Assembly: GCA_034665305.1 (NCBI GenBank)
Contig: JAXDFZ010000014.1
Coordinates: 409,126-473,125, forward strand
From: DASXRU01 sp034665305
GTDB lineage: Bacteria > Acidobacteriota > Blastocatellia > Pyrinomonadales > Pyrinomonadaceae
DNA length: 64,000 bases
Reading direction: 5' to 3'
Part shown: positions 34,255-42,354 of the stretch, piece after piece
How positions within the stretch are numbered: position 1 is the first letter of the stretch
Layout of the letters: each line of letters opens with the position of its first letter
Notes under the pieces: generated by a model
What the model saw: the letters and a program-made list of their open reading frames with translations, nothing else
What the model was told of the DNA's origin: nothing
Databases searched by the model: none
Position numbers and translations under genes: made by a program

Positions 34255-34830
34255 TTACGTCGGTGCGAGTGATTTTCTGAGACTGGCGTTGGCTTGCTCT
34301 TTCCATCGTTCAACGTTCACGCCCTTCAGTAGAAGCCACAGAGTCATTGTAGTTTCTCCCAGCATGCCGGGAAGCAAATTGTAAGGGGCAAGATCGCTTG
34401 CGAGCGGCGGTGCCATAAATGTCAGCCAACCCAGGCCACCAAACATCATGAGCACACCTACGATCCGCGGAATGAAACTTGACCTGGCAATGAGGTAACC
34501 GACTCCGAGGCAATGGAGCCCGAAAAATGCGAGTGGGTTGATATAGACCCGGGTGATCCGAAAGATGATAAGGACCGCCATGGTGCATCCGACGAGGCTG
34601 CAGAAAGCAGCTATTAAAGAAACAGCTCGGCTGACCGGCTGGAGCAGCAGATAAACGAACACTGTTGCAGCAAGATAACTGGTAATGGCGATAAGGTTTG
34701 CAGTGGCACTGGACTTGATTAACGCAGCTGCGCCCGCCAGTATGGTCCCGAGCCAAAATAACCCGCCCATCCTTGCCGTCAACAACGGCGACGCCTCTGC
34801 ACTTCTTTCATTTTTCTCCGCTGCAGTCAT
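34255..34830 (-). CDS. DUF4386-type multi-pass membrane protein
   Basis: The 191-residue protein has about six membrane segments, e.g. GGLFWLGTILAGAAALI, LIAITSYLAATVFVYLLL, VSLIAAFCSLVGCTMAVLII, FFGLHCLGVGYLI, IVGVLMMFGGLGWLTFM. The pattern TARMGGLFWLGTILAG and YLIARSSFIPRIVGVLM are those of DUF4386 proteins. Function unknown. The start at 34830 is chosen because GGAGG lies 10 bases before it; ATGs at 34854 and 34848 lack a site. A downstream pseudogene and AraC gene suggest an accessory cluster. Confidence 0.8.
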   Translation of the reverse strand: MTAAEKNERSAEASPLLTARMGGLFWLGTILAGAAALIKSSATANLIAITSYLAATVFVYLLLQPVSRAVSLIAAFCSLVGCTMAVLIIFRITRVYINPLAFFGLHCLGVGYLIARSSFIPRIVGVLMMFGGLGWLTFMAPPLASDLAPYNLLPGMLGETTMTLWLLLKGVNVERWKEQANASLRKSLAPT

Positions 34831-34993
34831 TTTCCAATTTCCTCCCATGCTCATGTTTGCAGATTTGATCAGCTCAACGTAATGAAACCTGAGATATATA
34901 AACAGACCACTGCAATGGTATTCATTAATCGCGAATTCATTTCGTCTCCTCCTAAGAATGCCGGTCGAATGAGGCGCTCTAAAAACGAAATTC

Positions 34994-35652
34994 TTATTTT
35001 GTTCGCTGCAGGTCGAAGTGGGCGCGCATCGTCTTATCCCCGGGCATCATGAAAGTCCAGTCTTCGGTGTGATGATTAGCATCAATTAGGGTGATTACAA
35101 CATTGTGCATGTGTCCGTGCTGATTTCCGCCAGCGATGTCGAGAAAATCGAATGTGAGAGTCTTCCCGTCTGGTGAAACTTTGCCAACCATGCGAGGCCG
35201 ATTTCCAGCATCACAATAGTGAGTCAACTGCATGCGATCATCTTCCATATAAAACATAGTGAGGGGATTGTCCCGCAGCCCAGTCGTGGTCAGGTCGTGC
35301 ATGAGCGCGTTACCGCTGGACGTTACGCGCAGCAAGACGCGGGCGAGCTTGCCTTCCATGGCGGGCACATTTGGGACGGTAGTCACGCGTCGTCCCAGGA
35401 CCCGGCTAGAGCTTTTAAGGTTTCGAAAGATTTTTTAGTGTCCGATTCCGCAAACGCCAGGGGCGAATTTGACGTCGTGCTTGCGAAGGAGCCTGGACCC
35501 GCGAGAGCCAGAAGGCAGATCGTAAGTGCCGATATCAGCGTTCGCTGTACTGTTGTTATTCCTTTGAAAGACCGCGCCAGAGAGCGGCAACCAGACTCTG
35601 TATGGTTCCTTTGACGGTTTACCTTTGAAGTAACGATGCTCCGATTTCGCAT
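34994..35652 (-). pseudogene. secreted DUF1579-like protein interrupted by a frameshift
   Basis: The first frame (35652-35383) begins after GAGGAG with a signal peptide (TLISALTICLLALAGPGSFAS), then reads SFETLKALAGSWDDA and stops. The continuation lies one frame over (35386-34994): VTTVPNVPAMEGKLARVLL, NALMHDLTT, LTHYCDAGNRPRMVG, MMPGDKTMRAHFDLQRTK. Together they form one normal secreted protein with the LAGSW start typical of DUF1579-like families. One deleted base near 35387 explains the break. The junction leaves a GTGA overlap, so coupled translation of a second polypeptide, or programmed frameshifting, cannot be excluded. Confidence 0.7.
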
Positions 35653-35758
35653 TTTCTTTCTCTCCTCTTTGAATTTGGATTCAGTTAATATAAGCGCGCA
35701 GTTCCTATCAAAACTGCCCACATTTCCCGTTCAAATAACTAATACGGAACTGTGGCAG

Positions 35759-36892
35759 ATGCGGAAACTAATTGAAATAACCTCGCGTATCAAAAACATG
35801 ACCATACGTCGCAGCGGAGGCCAACAGGTTGCTGAACCGACAATAGCCGCCTGCTTCGCAAACTCCTTTCTGAACTTTGCCGTCGCGCGCGGCGCCGATC
35901 GCCAGACCTTGTTGGAGCGCTCAGAGCTCCAATGCGATGCCCTGGGCGAACCGGACAACCGACTGCCCTTTGTGAAGTACATGGCGCTGATTAGAGCAGC
36001 CGTCGAGTTGTGTGACGAACCGGCTCTGGCACTGCAATTCGGTGAGGCGATCAGACTGTCGGACATCTCGATCTTGGGACTCGTGGGGCATAGGGAAACC
36101 GCAGAAGACGCGCGCCGCCAAGCAAATCGCTTTGGCCGTCTGGCGGTCGACGACGGTAACAACGAAGGTTCCCACAGGGTGGAGTTAGTGCGTGAAGATG
36201 GTGCGGTGTGGTTGGAGTTTACCGGCGCGCTTTACCGTGACAACCCGCTCTTCACGGAATCAACCTTTGCGCGTTGCGTGTGCGATGGGCGCGCTTTCGA
36301 GGCCGTGTATGGTGCTAAGAGCTGGCCGCGGCCAAAGGCGGTCAGTTTTACTTATGAAGAGCCCAGTTACCGCGCTGATTATGATCGGATCTTCCGCCTG
36401 CCGATACGCTTTGGCAGTAACATGAACGGAATCATGTTCGGTGAAGAGCTGCTATCTGTGCGGGTGGCGCCGCCAAATCAATATGTTTCCCGGCTCGTGA
36501 ACGAAGAGGCGGAAGCGCTGCTCGGACGCCTTGATCGCATGACAACCACCAGAGGGCGAGTAGAACTGGTCTTATTGCCGATGCTGCCTACCGGGAAAGC
36601 GACCGTGGAAATCATCGCCGGAAAACTCGGCCTCAGCCGCCAGACGCTCTTCCGGAAGTTAAAAGCAGAAGGCGTCACATTTGAAAAGGTGCTGGATGAG
36701 TTGCGCCACAAGCTGGCACTTCACTATTTAGACGGGAAGGGGATCTCGGTGAACGAGACGGCCTATCTGGTCGGGTTTTCTTACGCGGGAGCGTTCTCGC
36801 GCGCTTTCAAGCGTTGGACCGGATCGAGTCCCCGCATGAGGCATACTGGTAATCCAGCCGCAGACAAGATCTCCAATGCCGAAATATCTTGA
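35759..36892 (+). CDS. AraC-family transcriptional regulator (OruR/arabinose-binding-like N-domain)
   Basis: The product has about 377 residues. The N-terminal ligand domain (FLNFAVARGADRQTLLERSEL, PALALQFGEAIRLSDISILG) is of the PF12625 type, and the C-terminal AraC HTH (about 280-375) reads IIAGKLGLSRQTLFRKLKAEG, FEKVLDELRHKLALHYL, SVNETAYLVGFSYAGAFSRA FKRWTGSSP. It is divergent from the frameshifted secreted gene and overlaps the CAT-like gene by 17 bases, so it probably controls one or both. The start is uncertain; the frame is open from 35636, and 35759 was preferred because it lies past the divergent gene's start. Confidence 0.85.
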   Translation: MRKLIEITSRIKNMTIRRSGGQQVAEPTIAACFANSFLNFAVARGADRQTLLERSELQCDALGEPDNRLPFVKYMALIRAAVELCDEPALALQFGEAIRLSDISILGLVGHRETAEDARRQANRFGRLAVDDGNNEGSHRVELVREDGAVWLEFTGALYRDNPLFTESTFARCVCDGRAFEAVYGAKSWPRPKAVSFTYEEPSYRADYDRIFRLPIRFGSNMNGIMFGEELLSVRVAPPNQYVSRLVNEEAEALLGRLDRMTTTRGRVELVLLPMLPTGKATVEIIAGKLGLSRQTLFRKLKAEGVTFEKVLDELRHKLALHYLDGKGISVNETAYLVGFSYAGAFSRAFKRWTGSSPRMRHTGNPAADKISNAEIS

Positions 36893-37538
36893 TTTGGAAA
36901 ACTGGGCGCGGCGCGAGCTGTTTGAGTTTTTTATCGGCTATTCAAATCCGTACTTCAACGTTTGCACGGAAGTCGATGTTACAGCCCTCGTCGCCCTCGT
37001 CCACGAGCGGCCAGCCCTTAAGTTTTCCCACGCCATCCATTACTTTGCGCTGCGGGTAGCGAACGAGATTGAGCCTTTCCGTTACCGCCTCAAGGACGGA
37101 AGGGTATTTGTCTATGACGTGATTAATGGTGGTACTACTGTGTTGCTGCCGAACGAAAGTTTCGCTTACGCGTATTTTGATTACCAGCGCGATTTTGAAA
37201 AGTTCGTCAGCGACATGGGAAGGGCGGTGGATGATCTGCGCGCCTCGAACGCGCCGTTGAAGCCGACGACGCGCGATGACGTGATCTACCACACCACGTT
37301 GCCATGGATCTCATTCACCAGCTTTGCGCACGCGCGCACGCCGGGCCGGGGCGAGTCAATCCCCAGAATTGTCTTCGGGAAGTTCACGCCGAAAGGCGAG
37401 CGCCTGTTGATGCCGTTTTCCGTCGAAGTACATCACGCGCTCATGGACGGTTTGCACGTAGGGCGTTATCTCTCTCGCCTGGAAGAAGCCCTCGCCGATC
37501 CTGAGACCTTTACAGCGAAAAAGGTTGAGTACGAATGA
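36876..37538 (+). CDS. chloramphenicol acetyltransferase-like protein (CatA family)
   Basis: The 220-residue protein has the usual CAT length. The active-site motif VEVHHALMDGLHVGRYL has catalytic H187 and the conserved Asp. FSHAIHYFALRVANEIEPFRYR and FTSFAHA also match the family. CATs acetylate chloramphenicol using acetyl-CoA; related chromosomal proteins may act on other substrates. Its start codon lies inside the AraC gene (17-base overlap), so expression is tied to the regulator. Resistance is a prediction, not shown by sequence. Confidence 0.88.
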   Translation: MPKYLDLENWARRELFEFFIGYSNPYFNVCTEVDVTALVALVHERPALKFSHAIHYFALRVANEIEPFRYRLKDGRVFVYDVINGGTTVLLPNESFAYAYFDYQRDFEKFVSDMGRAVDDLRASNAPLKPTTRDDVIYHTTLPWISFTSFAHARTPGRGESIPRIVFGKFTPKGERLLMPFSVEVHHALMDGLHVGRYLSRLEEALADPETFTAKKVEYE

Positions 37539-37572
37539 AAGGAAGCCTTGTTAGTGGACTTCGCTGCTTCAG

Positions 37573-38135
37573 CTAATAGGACAGTGGCGGTTGCCGATGG
37601 CGCAGCTTTTTGGCTGCTTCGAGAAACAGTTTCGCATCCGCCGCGTTATTGACCACCATGCCGCTCAGCAGCGGATCGTGCGCGTAGAACTTACTGATCG
37701 CTTCGATAATGGATTTCTGCAGTTCGTTTAGCGGCATAGCGGCCGGATCAACCGCGCGCATGAGGGATTCGTCGAGCGTGGACGACGGTCCGGGATAAAC
37801 TTTCCAGTCAGGCCAGGTGCTGAGGTCACGCGCCGTGGAAGTGAACACTTCGGTAAACGGCGGCGCGCTGTCCTGGCGAAGCCCGAGCGATGGCAGGCCC
37901 CACTTCTGTTGCATCGTCTGTAGGAAGGAGCAGTGGTGCATGGGAGTGTTCACGATCGTTTCTCCGCAATATTCGCTGAGACCATTATCATCGGCACGCG
38001 AACTCCCAACCGATCGAAAGCGAAACCTTCCTGTCCCGCTCCGGTGTTGAATCCATTCGGGTCAGGTGACTTAGCGTCCGGCGGAGGAATGTGATCGTAG
38101 CCGCCGCCATGTTCATCGAAGGTGCTTTGATACTG
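37573..38135 (-). pseudogene. phosphoesterase (phospholipase C/acid phosphatase, PF04185) C-terminal remnant
   Basis: Read on the minus strand, one frame gives FDEHGGGYDHIPPPDAKSPD, then FDRLGVRVPMIMVSANIAEK, a hallmark of PF04185 enzymes. A one-base deletion then moves into the frame from about 37953 (IVNTPMHHCSFLQTMQQKWG, LPSLGLRQDSAPPFTEVF), which runs to the stop at 37573. Upstream, before the DEHGG motif, the frame breaks again and no N-terminal two thirds of the gene are present. It is therefore a truncated, frameshifted relic. Confidence 0.7.
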
Positions 38136-38258
38136 TGAACTTGAGCGTGGCCCGGGTAGCGGATCAGTTGTTTTAGAATCTCATTAGCACCAATTTATTC
38201 AGCGAGCGTCGCTGGAAAGATGGAACTGAACTTCTGCAATTGCGTCTAAGAGGGAGCG

Positions 38259-39281
38259 ATGGGAGTTGCACGAATAAGAACCTCACTGGCGGGGCTGGTA
38301 ACGCTCTTCGTTATCGCCCTCACGTGCGTCAGCGATGCACACGGCCAGTCGGCGGAAGTACTCACGCCGCTGACTGCAGAAGAAAGAGCGCTCAATCCCC
38401 GTGACGTCATACTGAATCAACCCGACTTCGTGGCCGACTTGGATTTTTTCGTTGGCGAAGGCTTCGGTGGCTATGGCGGTGCTGAGCGTCTGGCGCGCAA
38501 GGGAAACCGGTATCGCGAAGAAAGCCAATTCTGGATCTTCATAGGTGAGTTGGAAAAGCCCTCGGCTCGGCTCTTTCCAGAGGACAAGACTTACAACGGT
38601 TTCGAATCGGCTCGCGGCGGATCGGCTGACAGAACTCCTATCAACCCTCGCGTACTTGCACTCGAGAATGATGTTTCGTTCACAGCGCTCGGAACCAGAG
38701 TAATCGACGGACACAATTGCCTGAAGATCGAGGCAATGCGAAAGGGCAAGCCGGAAAAGTTTTTCTTTTATGCAGCCCGCGATCTGCAGAACCTCGTGAT
38801 CGTTGTTCAGCTGGTGGAACCGAAACGGACCACGCAGCAAAGGCTGAGCAATATTTCACTCGAAGTGCCGAACTCACTGGTCGAGATTCCCTCCGACTAC
38901 AAATCGATCGAGCACGATCGCTGGATCAAGATCGAAACTGCGAAGGTTACCTATCAGGGCCGCATTGCCGAAGACGCTTCTGTGTTCCGCGCGCCCGGGG
39001 GCCAATTGTTTATCCGGGTGCATGATTGGACGTATCTGGTGCGACCGCGGGAAGCCACGGTTGAGGGCACATTTCAGGGCCTGCTGGTTACGCGTTCGGG
39101 TGAATACGTCTGGCGAACAAAAGAAAGGGAAGCTTACAGCCCAACCTACTACCGGGTGCCGAGGCCGCCTCCCGATCAGGAAAAAGCGGAAGAAAAACGT
39201 GTGATTGTAAAACAGAACTCAGTGACCTTTCGCTCCATCGACTACGATCGAGACAAGGCGATGATCGAAATCCGCTGGTAA
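38259..39281 (+). CDS. secreted hypothetical protein (DUF4412/LolA-like pattern)
   Basis: The 340-residue protein has a signal peptide (LAGLVTLFVIALTCVSDAHGQ). The rest is beta-rich and polar: FVADLDFFVGEGFGGYGG, then ALGTRVIDGHNCLKIEA, KFFFYAARDLQNLVIVV, then a second beta domain with VRPREATVEGTFQGLLVT. The xxG-xx-C-xKxE..FFFxA pattern resembles lipoprotein-sorting-like folds (DUF4412-type), but I am not sure of the family. AGAGGGAG stands before the ATG. No operon partner. Confidence 0.8.
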   Translation: MGVARIRTSLAGLVTLFVIALTCVSDAHGQSAEVLTPLTAEERALNPRDVILNQPDFVADLDFFVGEGFGGYGGAERLARKGNRYREESQFWIFIGELEKPSARLFPEDKTYNGFESARGGSADRTPINPRVLALENDVSFTALGTRVIDGHNCLKIEAMRKGKPEKFFFYAARDLQNLVIVVQLVEPKRTTQQRLSNISLEVPNSLVEIPSDYKSIEHDRWIKIETAKVTYQGRIAEDASVFRAPGGQLFIRVHDWTYLVRPREATVEGTFQGLLVTRSGEYVWRTKEREAYSPTYYRVPRPPPDQEKAEEKRVIVKQNSVTFRSIDYDRDKAMIEIRW

Positions 39282-39549
39282 ACAACGCCGCGCAAGCTTC
39301 GGTGGCGCGACCGCCTCCTCTCCAAACTTACTTGCCGCGACAGGCTGGAAAGGTGTATTAGAAGCCACGAAGAGTTCAACCGTTGGCGCAGTAACGAATT
39401 CTTTGTCGGACCAATACGCAACTCACCGCGATTGCTGTCCATTGGTAACCGCACTCAGTGAGATCTTCACTAAACAATAGCAGAATGATTCATCGGTCTT
39501 TGTAGATCGGCATAACAACTGGCTCAGCCAAATTCGTCGGAGCATAACA

Positions 39550-42144
39550 ATGAAAAGAAAACTCCCCAGGTCGCTATTAACGTTCGTCGTTTTGCTCGCC
39601 GCATTTTTAGATATTCAAACCGCATCGTCCAGGCCCTCTAACCGGCAGGCCGCGGTTCGGCTGATCGTTGCAGAGACTGCTAATTTGCTTCCAGCGTTTG
39701 CGACGACGTTCACTGTCGATCGGACGGATGATGCGGTTGCGGCTACGGCCTGTACTGCGGCGCCCAACGATTGCAGTTTGCGCGGTGCAATCATTGCAGC
39801 TAACGCGAATGGCAGCGCGACCCCGGTGATCATCAATCTGCAACCGGCGACCACTTACAACCTGACACGGACCAATGCCACGCAAGAAAACGCCGCCTCA
39901 ACGGGCGATCTGGACCTAACTACGAGCCTGCATTCGGTGACGATTGTTGGTGGCGGGTCATCAGGACCGAATGCGACGATCATCGATGCCGCCGGGCTGA
40001 ATACCGGTAACTTTCGCGATCGTGCATTTCATCTAACCGCGTCCAGTGTGAACGTCGTCTTCCAGAATCTGATAATTCAAAACGGGAAAGCCGCCGACGA
40101 TGGTACCAGCGGCGCGAGCACCAACCCCACAGCGCAAAATACCAATCGGGCCGGCGGAGGGATTCTGAACAACGGCGGCAGCGTCACGCTGACTAACGTC
40201 ACACTGCAATCGTGCCAGGCAGTGGGAAAGGGCGACAGCCTTGTGAACGAGCACACAACCCTCGATGCCCATGGCGGCGGCCTCGCCAGTCTCGCCGCCA
40301 CCGGTAACGTGAACATTACGGATAGCAGATGGACAGCCAACACGGCGGCAGGCGGGAACGGTGGCAATTTCAACAACGGCGCCGGCTCTAATGCCAAGGG
40401 CGGCTCGATATATTTCGAAGGCGGCATGCTCAACATCAGCGGCTCGCGAATTCTGTCCAGTAGCGCTAGCGGCGGGATGGGTGGCAACGGTCCCGGTAAC
40501 CAACAAAACGGAGGCATGGGTGGGACCGCCCAAGGTGGTGGGGTTTACGTTGGGGGCGGCACCGTAAACATAAACAATTCAACTTTCGAGAGTTGCACGG
40601 CGGCCGGCGGCAATTCAGGCACTGGGCAAAACGGCACCAATAATGGCGCGGACAGCGGAGGCGGCGGACTCTTCAGCCTCGGTAATTTGACGGTCACTAA
40701 CTCAACGTTTGATCTGAATAGCGCTATTGGCGGCAATGCGGGTGACTCATTCGGCCCAGACTGCTTTGGCGCTCACCAATCCGGCGACGGCGGGGCTGCG
40801 CGAGGAGGCGCGATCCAGGCGGACGGCGGAAGTCTAATCATCAACACTGCAACCTTCGCCAGCAATTCTGCCAAAGGCGGCCACGGCGGCGATGGCGGAA
40901 AGACAAACGGCGGCGGGGCCTGCGCGCAGACCTCGCACGGCGCGGGCGGCCTGGCGCATGGCGGCGCGATCACCAACACGAATGCCGCCACGATCAATAT
41001 CAAGCACGCCACGATAAGTCTTAATAAGGCTCAGGCCGGCAACACCGGTGTCAACCAGGCTGGAGCTAACCTCCCGGCGCGCCTCGTGGCCGAAGGCACT
41101 GGCGGTGGAATCCGCGTTGGGCCCGCCAGCGTAATGTTGGAAAACACAATCATCGCCGGCAACACTGCTGCCAACGGTCTCGGTGATGTCTCCGGCGCTG
41201 CGACGCCCGGACCAAATGTCGATGGCGCGATAACGAGTAACGGCCATAATCTTCTCGGCATCACCACTGATGCTACCGGGTTTACAGGGACCGGTGACAA
41301 GACCGGCGCCAACCCGATGCTGGGGGCCCTCGCGGACAATGGTGGGCCAACTCACACGATGGCGCTTTCGGCCGGCAGTGCGGCGATTGACGCCGGCGTA
41401 GCGGCGGGCGCGACCCTTGATCAGCGCGGTTTGCCGCGCACCGCGAATGATCCGGGCGTGCCCAATGCAGCGACCAGCGACGGCACCGACATCGGCGCAT
41501 TCGAAAAGGCAGTCAGTTGCGTTCTCAACTGTCATGCTGACATCACCGTGTCGAATGACCCTGACAAGTGCGGCGCAGTTGTTAATTACCGGAGCCGTTT
41601 CCCAGTAGGCTGCGGCAAAGTCACCTGTGACCATCCCTCGGGATCATTCTTCCCCGTGGGAACGACAACGGTCACCTGCACCAGCTCGGTCGGTCCGACT
41701 TGCAAGTTCAAGGTTACCGTCAAGGACACGCAGGCGCCGGTCATTACGGCCAAGCAGCCGATCAAGTTGTGGCCACCTAATCACAAGTACGTCACCTTCG
41801 CGATTGCGGATCTGGTTGCGAGCGTTCGCGATAATTGCCGCTCCAGAGTAGGCATTGCCGGCGTGCTGATTACGAAAGTGACCAGCGACGAGGCTGACAA
41901 CAGCGGCGGAGATGGCAGCACGACTGACGACATCGTCATCGCGGCCGACTGTAAATCAGTGCAACTGCGTGCGGAACGAATTAACAACGGCAACGGTCGT
42001 GTCTATACGATCACGCTGAAAGCGACCGACGCCGCGGGTAATGTCGGTACTGCCACAGTGAAAGTCACCGTGCCACATGCACAAGACGGATCGGCTGCAG
42101 TGGATGATGGGCCACAGTTCACGGTCGTGAGCAACTGTCCTTAG
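39550..42144 (+). CDS. secreted right-handed beta-helix protein with HYR domain
   Basis: The 864-residue protein has a signal peptide (LLTFVVLLAAFLDIQTASS). The CSLRGAIIAANANG motif marks the start of a choice-of-anchor/CSLREA-type beta-helix that covers about residues 55-650, with long runs of Gly/Asn/Ala-rich coils (GGGGLFSLGNLTVTNSTFDL). The end of the helix reads DNGGPTHTMAL, AIDAGVAAG. A HYR/immunoglobulin-like domain (about 660-860) with paired cysteines and PVGTTTVTCTSS, PVITAKQPIKLWPPNHKYVT follows. It is likely an extracellular adhesin or structural protein. No anchor signal is seen. Confidence 0.9.
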   Translation: MKRKLPRSLLTFVVLLAAFLDIQTASSRPSNRQAAVRLIVAETANLLPAFATTFTVDRTDDAVAATACTAAPNDCSLRGAIIAANANGSATPVIINLQPATTYNLTRTNATQENAASTGDLDLTTSLHSVTIVGGGSSGPNATIIDAAGLNTGNFRDRAFHLTASSVNVVFQNLIIQNGKAADDGTSGASTNPTAQNTNRAGGGILNNGGSVTLTNVTLQSCQAVGKGDSLVNEHTTLDAHGGGLASLAATGNVNITDSRWTANTAAGGNGGNFNNGAGSNAKGGSIYFEGGMLNISGSRILSSSASGGMGGNGPGNQQNGGMGGTAQGGGVYVGGGTVNINNSTFESCTAAGGNSGTGQNGTNNGADSGGGGLFSLGNLTVTNSTFDLNSAIGGNAGDSFGPDCFGAHQSGDGGAARGGAIQADGGSLIINTATFASNSAKGGHGGDGGKTNGGGACAQTSHGAGGLAHGGAITNTNAATINIKHATISLNKAQAGNTGVNQAGANLPARLVAEGTGGGIRVGPASVMLENTIIAGNTAANGLGDVSGAATPGPNVDGAITSNGHNLLGITTDATGFTGTGDKTGANPMLGALADNGGPTHTMALSAGSAAIDAGVAAGATLDQRGLPRTANDPGVPNAATSDGTDIGAFEKAVSCVLNCHADITVSNDPDKCGAVVNYRSRFPVGCGKVTCDHPSGSFFPVGTTTVTCTSSVGPTCKFKVTVKDTQAPVITAKQPIKLWPPNHKYVTFAIADLVASVRDNCRSRVGIAGVLITKVTSDEADNSGGDGSTTDDIVIAADCKSVQLRAERINNGNGRVYTITLKATDAAGNVGTATVKVTVPHAQDGSAAVDDGPQFTVVSNCP

Positions 42145-42195
42145 CGCAGGATGGTTGGAAGTCTGCCTAGCTCTTACTGAGACCGCGGGCGTGAC

Positions 42196-42319
42196 TCAAC
42201 TCCTTGGAGGGCGGCCGCGCCGCGCCGCTTTAGCCGCTAGTTATTAGATTCGCGTTCCAACGGGCGCAAATCAAACACAGACCAAAGCGGCGCCAGGCCG
42301 CCGCACTCCAAGGAGTTGA
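42196..42319. repeat. GGAGTGCGCCGG-family palindromic repeat, copy 3
   Basis: TCAACTCCTTGGAG on the left is the exact inverse of CTCCAAGGAGTTGA on the right, with GCGGCC..CCGCTTTAG and CCAAAGCGG..GGCCGCCGCA inner arms. It lies between the convergent beta-helix and WD40 genes, where it may act as a bidirectional terminator. Confidence 0.8.
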
Positions 42320-42354
42320 CGCTGATCACACGTCCGGAGATTTGCAGTAAGTAC

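Noticed and set aside
40834..41634. 266-codon open frame on the minus strand
   Set aside because: Shadow of the Gly/Asn-rich beta-helix gene, whose composition keeps other frames open.
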